A program made the translations under genes and the position numbers. A stretch of DNA of 64,000 nt from Eubacteriales bacterium (GTDB taxonomy: Bacteria; Bacillota; Clostridia; Lachnospirales; Lachnospiraceae), in NCBI GenBank assembly GCA_030526665.1, contig JAUNCI010000004.1, positions 1 through 64,000 on the forward strand, given 5' to 3'. Positions 8,285 to 16,376 of the stretch are shown piece by piece. The notes below the pieces were generated by a model that worked only from the letters and a program-made list of their open reading frames with translations, was not told the DNA's origin and ran no database searches. The stretch's first letter is position 1. Each line of letters begins with the position of its first letter.

Positions 8285-9148
8285 ATGCTTTTTCGAGTAA
8301 ATACAAAATCGAATCATGTGATTTTCAACAATGATCGTAAAAATAAAAAGATAGACAGAAATGACACAAAAAATAATAAACGCTCTCTAAGAAAACCATT
8401 CTTTCTGTTTCCCCCGATAAGCAGAATAATTTTACTCGAAAAAGTGTCTTCGTGCACCTTGCAAAAATGCAAACGTTTGAGAAAGCGAAAACCTGCAGGA
8501 CATAGAAAGCATTTCCTGTATCGAGCAAGTCTGGCTGTTGAAACAGCGCTGGTTCTTCCCCTTTTTTTTCTTGGCGTCATTACAATGATCGGCTATATGG
8601 ATATCTATAAAATACAGACAGAACATTTGACGAACTTATGCCAGAATGCAAAAGAAGCTGCCATGTATGCATATAGTACAGCGGGAAGCTCGGCAGATGA
8701 ATTGATATTTCCGGATAGTTATTCTTACAAACCGATTTCGGCACTTGTTCGTATGCCTGCGATCTGGTTTCAAAATCAGGTAAAAGTTCGATGCTGGACA
8801 GGCGTTTCTTCCACCTATTTTGCTGCCCGTGATTCAATGGTAAAGATGGTGTTTATGGCAGAAAATGGAGAAGTGTTTCACAAGAATCCATCTTGTTCAT
8901 ATTTGAATGTATCTGTTCTTCAGGTAAGTGGAAAACAGATAAAGTCCGTTAAAAATCAAAACGGAGAGAACTATTATGCATGCGAAATCTGCAGCAGACA
9001 CCAGAAACCGGCAGGAACCGTGTATGTAACCGGTCAGGGAACTCGTTTTCATAACAGATCTAATTGCAGCGGCTTAAAAAGAACGATTTTATTTGTAAGA
9101 GAAGATGAAACAAAAGGTGTGCCGTGTTGCAGCCGGTGTGGTGGATAA
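8285..9148 (+). CDS. TadE-like protein with two FH-x4-CS / CxxC modules
   Basis: A 287-residue protein. A very basic N-terminal stretch (1-80) precedes the TadE-type signature ASLAVETALVLPLF (81-94) and a membrane helix to about 105. Two copies of a Cys/His module follow: FHKNPSCSYL (198-207) with CEIC (233-236), and FHNRSNCSGL (255-264) with CSRC (282-285). The spacing of one His and three Cys suggests two metal sites, probably zinc or iron; that is inference. The start at 8285 is chosen over an in-frame upstream start at 8174 because GGGAGGTG (8270-8277) precedes it and it avoids an 85-bp overlap with the previous gene. Confidence 0.72.
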   Translation: MLFRVNTKSNHVIFNNDRKNKKIDRNDTKNNKRSLRKPFFLFPPISRIILLEKVSSCTLQKCKRLRKRKPAGHRKHFLYRASLAVETALVLPLFFLGVITMIGYMDIYKIQTEHLTNLCQNAKEAAMYAYSTAGSSADELIFPDSYSYKPISALVRMPAIWFQNQVKVRCWTGVSSTYFAARDSMVKMVFMAENGEVFHKNPSCSYLNVSVLQVSGKQIKSVKNQNGENYYACEICSRHQKPAGTVYVTGQGTRFHNRSNCSGLKRTILFVREDETKGVPCCSRCGG

Positions 9149-9181
9149 CGTTGCCAATAGAATAAAAAAAGTGGATAGGTT

Positions 9182-9616
9182 ATGGAAAAATATGAAATGT
9201 TAGAAAAATCGGCAATCCTGTTTTTGCTGCTCCTGGAAGCCGGTTCAGACATGAAAAGAAGAGAGATACATTTGCCGGCAACGCTTGTACTTTGGGGGAT
9301 CGGAGCTGCCAGAGTGATTTATCAAAAAGAAGCAGTAGTTTATCTTATCGCTGCATTGCTGCCGGGATTGATTTTGCTTTTTCTCAGTATGATTGCAAAG
9401 GGCGAGATTGGTGCGGGGGATGGGATCGTATTACTTGGACTGGGCCTTTGGGTATCTGCAGAGCAGATTCTGCAAATCGTGCAGATCAGTTTTGGATTAT
9501 GCGGTATATATGCCGTAAGTTGTTTGATTTTATTCAAAAAGGAAGCAAAGTATGAGATTCCATTTCTGGTGTTTCTTTTGGCCGGCTATATTTTGGGAGG
9601 TGTTTTCGCTGACTAA
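9182..9616 (+). CDS. Second prepilin peptidase-like protein, A24 family
   Basis: A hydrophobic 144-residue protein with both A24 catalytic positions: Asp23 in GSDMKRREI (21-29) and Asp80 in GAGDG (77-81). About four membrane helices. It is shorter than the peptidase at 1923 and close in organisation to TadV. Two peptidases in one Tad operon suggest division of labour, for example one for the Flp pilin and one for the TadE/G-like subunits whose genes flank this one, but the sequence does not prove that. Ribosome site is weak. It overlaps the following TadE-like gene. Confidence 0.75.
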   Translation: MEKYEMLEKSAILFLLLLEAGSDMKRREIHLPATLVLWGIGAARVIYQKEAVVYLIAALLPGLILLFLSMIAKGEIGAGDGIVLLGLGLWVSAEQILQIVQISFGLCGIYAVSCLILFKKEAKYEIPFLVFLLAGYILGGVFAD

Positions 9617-10073
9617 GACGATAAAAAAGTTGTGTATTACAAAACATACTATATTAAAAGCAAGTTTTACCGTAGAGGCTTCTGCCGTAATGTTTCTGCT
9701 GCTATTTACCATAGTCGGTACAATCTACCTGTGTTTATTTGTTCATAACAGAACCTGGCTAACTGCAGCAGCATATGAAGCTGCTGTATCCGGAAGTATG
9801 GAACAGAGCAGAGAAGAAAATGAAATATATCAAAAAACAAGAGATAAGGCACAGGAATTAATAGATGCGGGGTTATACGGAAGTGAAAATCTCGAAACGG
9901 TCGTGCAAACGGGAAAGACGATCGAAGTATATTATTCGCAGGATACGAAGGTGGAATTTGGTGGACTTTTATGGCATCTGCAGGCAAAGGGAAGTGCCAA
10001 AACAATAAGACCGGTTTCCTGGATACGAAAGCTGAAAGCAGCATCTGAAATAGTAAAAAGCAGATCCCATTAA
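9609..10073 (+). CDS. TadE-like minor pilin
   Basis: A small protein with a short basic N-terminus, the TadE signature ASFTVEASAVMF and one membrane helix, then a soluble domain of about 110 residues ending in basic residues. Expected to be processed by an A24 peptidase and to act in Tad pilus initiation. The start is uncertain. GGGAGG at 9595-9600 best serves a CTG at 9609; the nearest in-frame ATG is at 9552, which lacks a good ribosome site and would add a Trp/Phe-rich stretch lying inside the upstream peptidase gene. I prefer the internal start. Confidence 0.7.
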   Translation: MTKTIKKLCITKHTILKASFTVEASAVMFLLLFTIVGTIYLCLFVHNRTWLTAAAYEAAVSGSMEQSREENEIYQKTRDKAQELIDAGLYGSENLETVVQTGKTIEVYYSQDTKVEFGGLLWHLQAKGSAKTIRPVSWIRKLKAASEIVKSRSH

Positions 10074-10123
10074 CTGACAGTTGTAAAATGCCAATCTTGT
10101 TCAAGGTGAAAGGAGCTGGTCAA

Positions 10124-11599
10124 ATGAAGTTGAATTACAAAAGAGACCTGAATCATAATTATCTGGTGTTATCTGAGCAGGAAATCGATACTTCATCATA
10201 TCAGGTGAGAATGATGGTTTCTAATGTGATACCATCGCTGCTAAAATGTCGAATACAAATGTTGGATGATGAATATCAGATTCTCTATGATATTACCTCA
10301 AAACAGTCTTTGGTTTCCTGGTATGACGAAAAGAAAATTAAGCTGGAGGATATACAATTTATTCTTCAAAGTTTTATTCAGACGATGGAAGAAACAGCGG
10401 AATATTTGATGAATCAGGAAAATATTTTATTGGATCCTGACTGTATTTTTCTGGATGCGCAGAAAAAACAGCTCTACTTTTGTTATTTGCCGGGACATCG
10501 GGTTGAAGTTGGTACAAAATTTCAAAAATTACTGGAGTATATGCTTCCATTGCTTGATCACAGCGATGAAAGTGCTGTTTTGGTAGGCTATGGGGTTTAT
10601 CGGAGCGTGTTAGAAGATAGTTTTCAATTAGAAAAGATAAAAGAAATTTCATACAGAATACAGGAAGAAGACTTTCCTTTGGAAAAATCAAAAATTGCAA
10701 AGGAAATGCTGCAGATTGATCTGGAGGAGATACCCCAAAATAGAAAAGACAGTAAAGAATTGTGGAAAACAGAGGAGAAAAAGCAAGAGAAAAAGGAAGG
10801 TGAAGAGGAATACGAAGAGTGGAACCCGGAGACTCTGAAAGAAGTCGTATTGAATGAAGAAGAACGAGCCCAAAAGACACAGAAAATACCATTGTGGCTG
10901 TTTGCAATACTAACAGGATTTCTTCTATGTTCCTTTTCACTGTTGTGTTATTTTGGTTATTTGCCTGCATTCACATCCAGACAATTTATAGGTGTTGTAG
11001 TTCTACTTACCGGAATTGCAATGGGAGCTGCGATGATATGGAAGAAAATAAATGCCCGGAAAAAGCCTGGTACGGAATCGGAGATAAATCGTTCTTTTAC
11101 ACAGAAACGAACCATTGTAACGGATATTGATGATGTACGGAAGAACGATGAGTTCGAAGAACTGTTTTCCAAAACGGAGAAAGAAAAAGTTTCGGATACA
11201 TTATCTGGTGAAACAGAGAAAAGTAAGATTGCAGAAACAATGCCTGCAAAATCGGATACAGGATTTGAAGAAACGATGATTCTATCATCCGGAAATATGA
11301 ATGGACCATCTGCACTCATCAGCAAAACACCGGGGGAATTTGCAACTATTTATCTCCAAAATGATATTATACTTATTGGAAAAATGGAGAGTGCTGTCGA
11401 TGCATGGATCGATCTTCCGACGGTAAGCCGAATTCATGCCAAAATCAGAAAAACAGACGGAGAATATTATCTGACAGATTTGAATTCAAAAAACGGAACC
11501 GTTTTGAATGGTCGTATTTTAAAAGGCGGTGAAGAGTATCTGCTTGCCGATGAAGATGAGATAGAATTTGCACAGGCGAGATTTGTATTTCTGAAATAA
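10124..11599 (+). CDS. Membrane FHA-domain protein (DUF6382 type) of the Tad locus
   Basis: A 491-residue protein. An N-terminal cytoplasmic DUF6382-like domain (about 1-190) is followed by a charged linker, two membrane helices (about 255-278 and 287-306), a second linker, and a C-terminal FHA domain (about 405-491). The FHA phosphothreonine-binding residues are recognisable as SRIH (435-438) and NSKNG (454-458); the usual GR is GK here. Just before the FHA domain is EETMIL (382-387), resembling the phosphorylated motif of GarA/OdhI. The ATG at 10124 is chosen over 10088 because AAAGGAG (10109-10115) precedes it. Last gene of the Tad operon; likely senses Ser/Thr-kinase signalling. Confidence 0.8.
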   Translation: MKLNYKRDLNHNYLVLSEQEIDTSSYQVRMMVSNVIPSLLKCRIQMLDDEYQILYDITSKQSLVSWYDEKKIKLEDIQFILQSFIQTMEETAEYLMNQENILLDPDCIFLDAQKKQLYFCYLPGHRVEVGTKFQKLLEYMLPLLDHSDESAVLVGYGVYRSVLEDSFQLEKIKEISYRIQEEDFPLEKSKIAKEMLQIDLEEIPQNRKDSKELWKTEEKKQEKKEGEEEYEEWNPETLKEVVLNEEERAQKTQKIPLWLFAILTGFLLCSFSLLCYFGYLPAFTSRQFIGVVVLLTGIAMGAAMIWKKINARKKPGTESEINRSFTQKRTIVTDIDDVRKNDEFEELFSKTEKEKVSDTLSGETEKSKIAETMPAKSDTGFEETMILSSGNMNGPSALISKTPGEFATIYLQNDIILIGKMESAVDAWIDLPTVSRIHAKIRKTDGEYYLTDLNSKNGTVLNGRILKGGEEYLLADEDEIEFAQARFVFLK

Positions 11600-11630
11600 C
11601 TGTGAGTTAGATATTCCTGATAGGACAAAA

Positions 11631-11659
11631 TTGATTCCCATCTTTTTTTATGATAGAAT
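11631..11659 (+). promoter_or_regulatory. Promoter for the rhomboid gene
   Basis: TTGATT (11631-11636), 17-bp spacer, TAGAAT (11654-11659). It lies about 85 bp before the rhomboid start, giving this gene its own transcription start after the Tad operon. Confidence 0.5.
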
Positions 11660-11744
11660 GAGCCAAAACAAAAAGACATTTGTAACTGACAAAACAGTCG
11701 GGAACATTGCCAATATTATTTGGTCTAAGTGAGGATTCTATAAG

Positions 11745-12350
11745 ATGGATGATTTAATAAAAGACATAAAAAAATCGCCTGTGACAGCCGGACTGATTGC
11801 CATAAATATTCTGATTTTTTTAATTGTGGATCTGACGGGAGCAGGAAGCGAGAACACTGGGCATATGCTGGATTGCGGTGCAGCTTTTGCACCGTACATT
11901 ATTGAAAAAAAAGAATACTATCGATTGTTTTCCTGTATGTTTTTGCATTTTGGCATTACACATTTGCTAAACAATATGCTGGTTTTGTTTGTGCTGGGAG
12001 AGCGATTGGAACCGATCGTGGGAAAAGTAAAAATGATTCTGATTTACATACTTGGCGGTTTGACCGGTAATTTGCTGTCTTTATATTTTGAGATGAAAAC
12101 AAATTTTTTTGCAGTATCCGCAGGGGCATCCGGTGCGGTATTTGCATTAATGGGTTCCATGATTTATGTGATTGCGAGACACAAAGGAAGACTGGCAGAT
12201 CTGACGGTTCGTAGAATGGTTCTCATGGCGATTGTCTCTGTGTATCTTGGATTCATGAAGAGCGGAGTAGATAACGCGGCACATATCGGTGGACTGTGCG
12301 GAGGCCTTTTGATTACCGTATTGCTATACCATCCGAAAAAAAGATTTTGA
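11745..12350 (+). CDS. Rhomboid-family intramembrane serine protease
   Basis: A 201-residue polytopic membrane protease with about six helices. The catalytic dyad is visible as Ser129 in GASG (127-130) and His180 in AHIGG. HLLNN at 73-77 is the conserved oxyanion-side motif. Substrates of bacterial rhomboids are usually single-pass membrane proteins. The adjacent Tad operon encodes several, so a link is possible but only positional. Start at 11745 follows GTGAGGA. It has its own promoter and is followed by the HIT gene. Confidence 0.92.
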   Translation: MDDLIKDIKKSPVTAGLIAINILIFLIVDLTGAGSENTGHMLDCGAAFAPYIIEKKEYYRLFSCMFLHFGITHLLNNMLVLFVLGERLEPIVGKVKMILIYILGGLTGNLLSLYFEMKTNFFAVSAGASGAVFALMGSMIYVIARHKGRLADLTVRRMVLMAIVSVYLGFMKSGVDNAAHIGGLCGGLLITVLLYHPKKRF

Positions 12351-12437
12351 GAGAAGCAATGAAAAGAAATTCTTGAAAAATTAGATAAAAAGGGTGAAAA
12401 TAGGTTAAAGAATGATGAATACACAGGAGGATTTGAC

Positions 12438-12836
12438 ATGTCAGATTGTATTTTTTGTAAAATCGCAAATGGAGAAATTCCATCAGCAACATTATATGAG
12501 GATGAAGAATTTAGAGTTTTACTGGATTTAGGACCGGCGAGCAAAGGACATGCGTTGATTCTGCCGAAAACACATGCGGCAAATATTTATGAACTTCCGG
12601 ATGAAACTGCCGGAAAAGCAATGATCCTTGCAAAGAAAATGGCTGCGAAAATGACAGATGCTTTAAAATGTGACGGATTTAATATTCTTCAGAATAACGG
12701 AGAGGCAGCAGGACAGACGGTATTCCATTTTCATATGCACTTAATTCCGAGATATGCGAATGATGGTGTTGGAATCTCCTGGGAACCGGGAACTCTGACA
12801 GAGGAAGTTAAAAAGGAAATTTTAGAAAAAATGTAA
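12438..12836 (+). CDS. HIT family protein (Hint-like purine nucleoside phosphoramidase)
   Basis: A 132-residue cytoplasmic histidine-triad nucleotide-binding protein. The triad is HFHMHLIP, with His97, His99 and His101. CIFC near the N-terminus (Cys4, Cys7) is a usual zinc-binding pair in bacterial Hint proteins. Known members hydrolyse AMP-lysine or AMP-NH2 type phosphoramidates. AGGAGG lies 5 bp before the ATG. The gene converges with murG; the long hairpin at 12846-12921 separates them. Confidence 0.93.
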   Translation: MSDCIFCKIANGEIPSATLYEDEEFRVLLDLGPASKGHALILPKTHAANIYELPDETAGKAMILAKKMAAKMTDALKCDGFNILQNNGEAAGQTVFHFHMHLIPRYANDGVGISWEPGTLTEEVKKEILEKM

Positions 12837-12845
12837 TGAAAAAAT

Positions 12846-12921
12846 AAAAGAGGATAGGAACGTAGAAGGGTCTTCATTGATTGAAAATATGAAAGGTCCA
12901 CGATACGTCCTGTCCTCTTTT
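12846..12921. terminator. Long hairpin between the convergent HIT and murG genes
   Basis: Arms at 12846-12864 and 12904-12921 pair over about 17 bp with one mismatch and one bulge. The apical part of about 40 nt contains a further TTCAT/ATGAA pairing. On the minus strand the stem is followed by TTTTATTTTTT, so it should terminate the murG unit. On the plus strand only four Ts follow, and it is a weaker terminator for the HIT gene. Confidence 0.65.
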
Positions 12922-12961
12922 GGGTATATAATAGAAAACTGCATTTCCTATTATATGAAAT

Positions 12962-14026
12962 TTATTTAGCTGCTTCTTCGATAATTGATACAATTTGAGC
13001 AATGGAATCGGCACGGCCGCCGGCGGTCATTGCATCAATGTATGACTGACGATTTTGATAGAGTTCTCGGATTGCATTTAAAAGAGAAACTTCGGAAATT
13101 TCCTCTTCTTCCATTACGTAACTGAAGCCCTGACGTTCAAAGGAGCGGGCGTTCATTATCTGGTCACCACGGCTTGCATTGGCAGAAAGCGGGATCAGCA
13201 GATTCGGTTTTGCCAATTCTCGGATTTCACAGATTGCATTTGCACCGGCACGGGAAATGACAATGTCTGCAAGTGCGAATAGATCCGGAAGTTCTTTTTG
13301 GATATATTCATACTGAACGTAACCTGGTGTGTTGTTCAGTGATTCATCGGTTTTACCTTTTCCACATAAATGGATGATCTGAAAGTCCTTTAATAATTCC
13401 GGGAGAATTTTGCGGATGTTTTCATTGACTGCTACAGCACCAAGGCTGCCGCCCATAACCATCAATACCGGTTTGTCGGAAGAAAAGCCGCAAAATGTAC
13501 GAGCAGCTTCTTTGTCGCCGCTCATTAATTCTTTACGAATTGGAGTTCCGGTCAGGATAGCTTTTTCTGCAGGCAGGCTTTTAACTGTTTCCGGGAAATT
13601 ACAGCAGATTTTGCTGGCTGATGACAGACAGAGTTTATTTGCAAGTCCCGGTGTCATGTCTGATTCATGAATGATAGCAGGTACCTTACATTTTTTGGCT
13701 GCAATAACAACAGGAACGGTAACGAAACCGCCTTTGGAAAAAACAACATCCGGTTTCAGCTGTTTCATCAGTTTTTTTGCCTGTGCAAAACCTTTCAGAA
13801 CACGAAATGGATCGGAAAAGTTTTTGAGGTCAAAGTAACGGCGAAGCTTTCCGGAAGCAATGCCATAGTATGGAATGCCAAGCTCTTCAATGAGCTTTTT
13901 TTCAATTCCGTTATAAGAACCGATATAGGAAATTTTATATCCTTTTTCCTGAAGCATTGGGAGTAAAGCAATGTTAGGAGTAACGTGACCGGCAGTGCCG
14001 CCGCCGGTAAGAACGATGTGTTTCAT
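12962..14026 (-). CDS. murG: MurG, lipid II-forming N-acetylglucosaminyltransferase
   Basis: Peripheral membrane GT28 glycosyltransferase of 354 residues that moves GlcNAc from UDP-GlcNAc to lipid I to make lipid II. The N-terminal donor/acceptor loop GGGTAGH is at 8-14. A second glycine-rich segment GGSLGA and the C-terminal UDP-GlcNAc site (SRAGANAICE) are present. Length is normal. The gene stands away from other mur genes and is cotranscribed with the short TSCPD gene lying 14 bp upstream of its start. Confidence 0.95.
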   Translation of the reverse strand: MKHIVLTGGGTAGHVTPNIALLPMLQEKGYKISYIGSYNGIEKKLIEELGIPYYGIASGKLRRYFDLKNFSDPFRVLKGFAQAKKLMKQLKPDVVFSKGGFVTVPVVIAAKKCKVPAIIHESDMTPGLANKLCLSSASKICCNFPETVKSLPAEKAILTGTPIRKELMSGDKEAARTFCGFSSDKPVLMVMGGSLGAVAVNENIRKILPELLKDFQIIHLCGKGKTDESLNNTPGYVQYEYIQKELPDLFALADIVISRAGANAICEIRELAKPNLLIPLSANASRGDQIMNARSFERQGFSYVMEEEEISEVSLLNAIRELYQNRQSYIDAMTAGGRADSIAQIVSIIEEAAK

Positions 14027-14040
14027 GACTGCTTTCCTCC

Positions 14041-14283
14041 TTATGCAAGTGCTTCGCGCAGAGCTTTACTTAACTGGTCCGGACAGGAAGTGTTTTTGAA
14101 ACCGCATTTTACACCTTCAAGACGGGTGATAACTTCAGAAGCATCCATCCCCTCTACAAGTTTTCCAATCCCCTGTGTATTGCCGGAGCATCCGCCAATG
14201 AATTTTACATTGTATAATTTTTTGTCGTCATCAAGTTCAAACTGAATCGCCTGTGCACAGACGCCTTTTGTTGTATATACCAT
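14041..14283 (-). CDS. TSCPD-domain protein (TIGR03905-like)
   Basis: An 80-residue protein with the TSCPD signature near the C-terminus (TSCPDQLSKAL), plus GGCSGNTQGI and CGFKNTSC. The TSCPD domain also occurs at the C-terminus of B12-dependent ribonucleotide reductase and as stand-alone proteins. The cysteines could bind metal. Exact function is unknown. AAGGAGG precedes the ATG, and it leads the murG unit. Confidence 0.85.
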   Translation of the reverse strand: MVYTTKGVCAQAIQFELDDDKKLYNVKFIGGCSGNTQGIGKLVEGMDASEVITRLEGVKCGFKNTSCPDQLSKALREALA

Positions 14284-14388
14284 GAGAATCCTCCTTATTA
14301 AAAATAAAAATATAGATATGTTGAATCATTTTTGTCGAGCTTTCTATGTTCGATTTCAAAGACTAATTATAACAGAATATAAAAAAAG

Positions 14389-14417
14389 TTTCCACAATAA
14401 TTAAAATCTGATATAAT
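14389..14417 (+). promoter_or_regulatory. Probable promoter of the mtnN operon
   Basis: A consensus TATAAT (14412-14417) follows a weak TTTCCA (14389-14394) at 17 bp. No SAM-type leader is seen between here and the start codon. Confidence 0.4.
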
Positions 14418-14506
14418 TATGAAAGGTTTACGCGAATGACATAATATATGTGCAAAAATGTACATATTCTTATATCTCAAAATATTTATTATAGGAGGGA
14501 ATTCAG

Positions 14507-15208
14507 ATGAAATGTATTGGAATTATCGGTGCTATGGAACAGGAAGTTCAGGTACTGAAAGAGCATATGGAACAGGTGACTGTTGAGACAAAAGCAGGAA
14601 TGGAGTTTAACAAAGGCACATTGAAAGGAACACAGGCGGTGATTGTTCGTTCCGGTATCGGAAAAGTAAATGCGGCACTTTGTGCACAGATTCTGGTTGA
14701 CTGCTATGGTGTAGATGCAATCATTAATACAGGTATTGCAGGAAGCCTTAACAAAGATATAAATATCGGAGATATCGTACTTTCTACAGATGTGGTACAG
14801 CATGATATGGATGCTACCGGTTTCGGATATCCGCTGGGACAGATTCCGCAGATGAATCAGTTTTCATTCTTTGCGGATACCAATCTGCGCAAATTGGCAG
14901 CAACTGTCTGCAGAGATGTAAATCCGGATATTCAGGTTTTTGAAGGACGAATCAACTCCGGAGACCAGTTTATCTCAGACCGTAAGGTAAAAGAAAATAT
15001 TATTGAGCATTTTGGCGGCTGTGCGGTAGAAATGGAAGGAGCTGCAATCGGACAGGCAGCAGCATTAAATAATGTACCGTTTTTGATTATTCGAGCAATC
15101 TCCGATAAAGCTGACGACAGCGCAAATATGGACTATGAAACATTTGAAGCACTTGCAATTCAGCACAGTGTAAAATTGACAGAAGGTATTTTGGAAGAAC
15201 TGAAATAA
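14507..15208 (+). CDS. mtnN: 5'-methylthioadenosine/S-adenosylhomocysteine nucleosidase
   Basis: A 233-residue cytoplasmic enzyme that cleaves adenine from MTA and SAH, clearing the by-products of SAM use. Family features: GAMEQEV at the N-terminus (catalytic Glu11), NTGIAGS, the substrate-binding VEMEGAAIGQ and the catalytic aspartate in AISDKADD. Length matches the family. AGGAGGG precedes the ATG. A SAM-dependent methyltransferase gene follows 1 bp later, a sensible pairing because SAH is the product of methyl transfer. Confidence 0.96.
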   Translation: MKCIGIIGAMEQEVQVLKEHMEQVTVETKAGMEFNKGTLKGTQAVIVRSGIGKVNAALCAQILVDCYGVDAIINTGIAGSLNKDINIGDIVLSTDVVQHDMDATGFGYPLGQIPQMNQFSFFADTNLRKLAATVCRDVNPDIQVFEGRINSGDQFISDRKVKENIIEHFGGCAVEMEGAAIGQAAALNNVPFLIIRAISDKADDSANMDYETFEALAIQHSVKLTEGILEELK

Positions 15209-15209
15209 A

Positions 15210-16376
15210 ATGATGACACTCAGAACATTTTTAGAGGAACAAATAAATTCGAACTTGATTCGAATTACAATAAGCGGAAGCAGAGATAAAACAAAACCGT
15301 CAAAAATTGGGATTCGTCCGATTGAGTTGAGGGGAGAAATTGTTTTTCAGGCTTCGGAAACGGTTGGCGCGCAAATGTTCCATAAGAATTTTTCAAAAGA
15401 AAAACTGATGGCATATCTTGAGGAAATGCTGCCGGATTATGGACAGCTTCAGGCAGAGGGACGTCAAATAGACGGAACGGTTCTCGTCAGCAAAAAGGGA
15501 AAGATGACGATCAAGACCAAAAAACATCCGCTGAAAGAAAGCCCGAAAATTCAAAGCCATAATCGTGTGAAACAGTATGTTTTAAAAGAAGGCATTCCGG
15601 TTCCGTTTTTGATTGATTTGGGCGTCATGACAGAACAGGGAAAAATTGTTGCTTCAAGATACGACAAATTCCGACAGATTAATCGCTTTCTGGAATTTGT
15701 GGAAGACATTCTGCCACAGTTGAACAAAGAGAAGGAAGTAACCATTCTTGATTTTGGATGCGGCAAATCGTATCTGACATTTGCATTATATTATTACCTG
15801 CGCGTGTTAAAAGAAATTGATGTCAATATTATTGGATTGGATCTGAAGACTGACGTTATCAAAAAATGTAATAGACTGGCAGAAAAATACGGTTACACAA
15901 AGCTGCATTTTTACCAGGGAGATATTGCAGATTATGAGGGAATGAGTGCTGTCGATATGGTAGTAACTCTTCATGCCTGCGATGTTGCAACGGATTATGC
16001 ACTGGCAAAAGCAGTAGGATGGGATGCAAAAGTGATTCTTTCTGTACCCTGCTGTCAGCATGAAGTGAACAAACAGATTCATAATGACATGCTGCAGCCG
16101 ATTCTGGAGTATGGAATATTGAAGGAACGCATGTCTGCACTGATCACAGATGGAATACGTGCAAAACTTCTGGAAACGAAGGGATATGAAACACAGATCC
16201 TGGAGTTTATTGATATGGAACATACACCGAAAAATCTTTTGATTCGTGCAGTGAAAACAGGCAAAAAGAAGGATCGTGCGCAGATCATGAAGACTATGGC
16301 TGAACTTCAGATACAGCCAATGCTGGATTATTTGTTATATCCACCGGAGAAAACGGTGGAGGGAGGTAAAGAATGA
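15210..16376 (+). CDS. SAM-dependent methyltransferase (Methyltransf_25/32-like)
   Basis: A 388-residue class I methyltransferase. The SAM-binding motif I is VTILDFGCGKSYLTFAL, starting near residue 177. A further active-site-like segment is SVPCCQHEVNKQ. The N-terminal 170 residues form a separate domain with an Arg/Lys-rich stretch (about 95-125) that may bind nucleic acid. Related proteins occur across Firmicutes and eukaryotes, and the substrate is unknown; RNA is plausible. Starts 1 bp after mtnN and ends in a 4-bp overlap with the next gene, so it is part of one coupled unit. Confidence 0.82.
   Translation: MMTLRTFLEEQINSNLIRITISGSRDKTKPSKIGIRPIELRGEIVFQASETVGAQMFHKNFSKEKLMAYLEEMLPDYGQLQAEGRQIDGTVLVSKKGKMTIKTKKHPLKESPKIQSHNRVKQYVLKEGIPVPFLIDLGVMTEQGKIVASRYDKFRQINRFLEFVEDILPQLNKEKEVTILDFGCGKSYLTFALYYYLRVLKEIDVNIIGLDLKTDVIKKCNRLAEKYGYTKLHFYQGDIADYEGMSAVDMVVTLHACDVATDYALAKAVGWDAKVILSVPCCQHEVNKQIHNDMLQPILEYGILKERMSALITDGIRAKLLETKGYETQILEFIDMEHTPKNLLIRAVKTGKKKDRAQIMKTMAELQIQPMLDYLLYPPEKTVEGGKE

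Noticed and set aside
14284..14506. SAM riboswitch before mtnN
   Set aside because: The pairing is metabolically tempting, but no S-box core or terminator is visible in the 220-bp gap.
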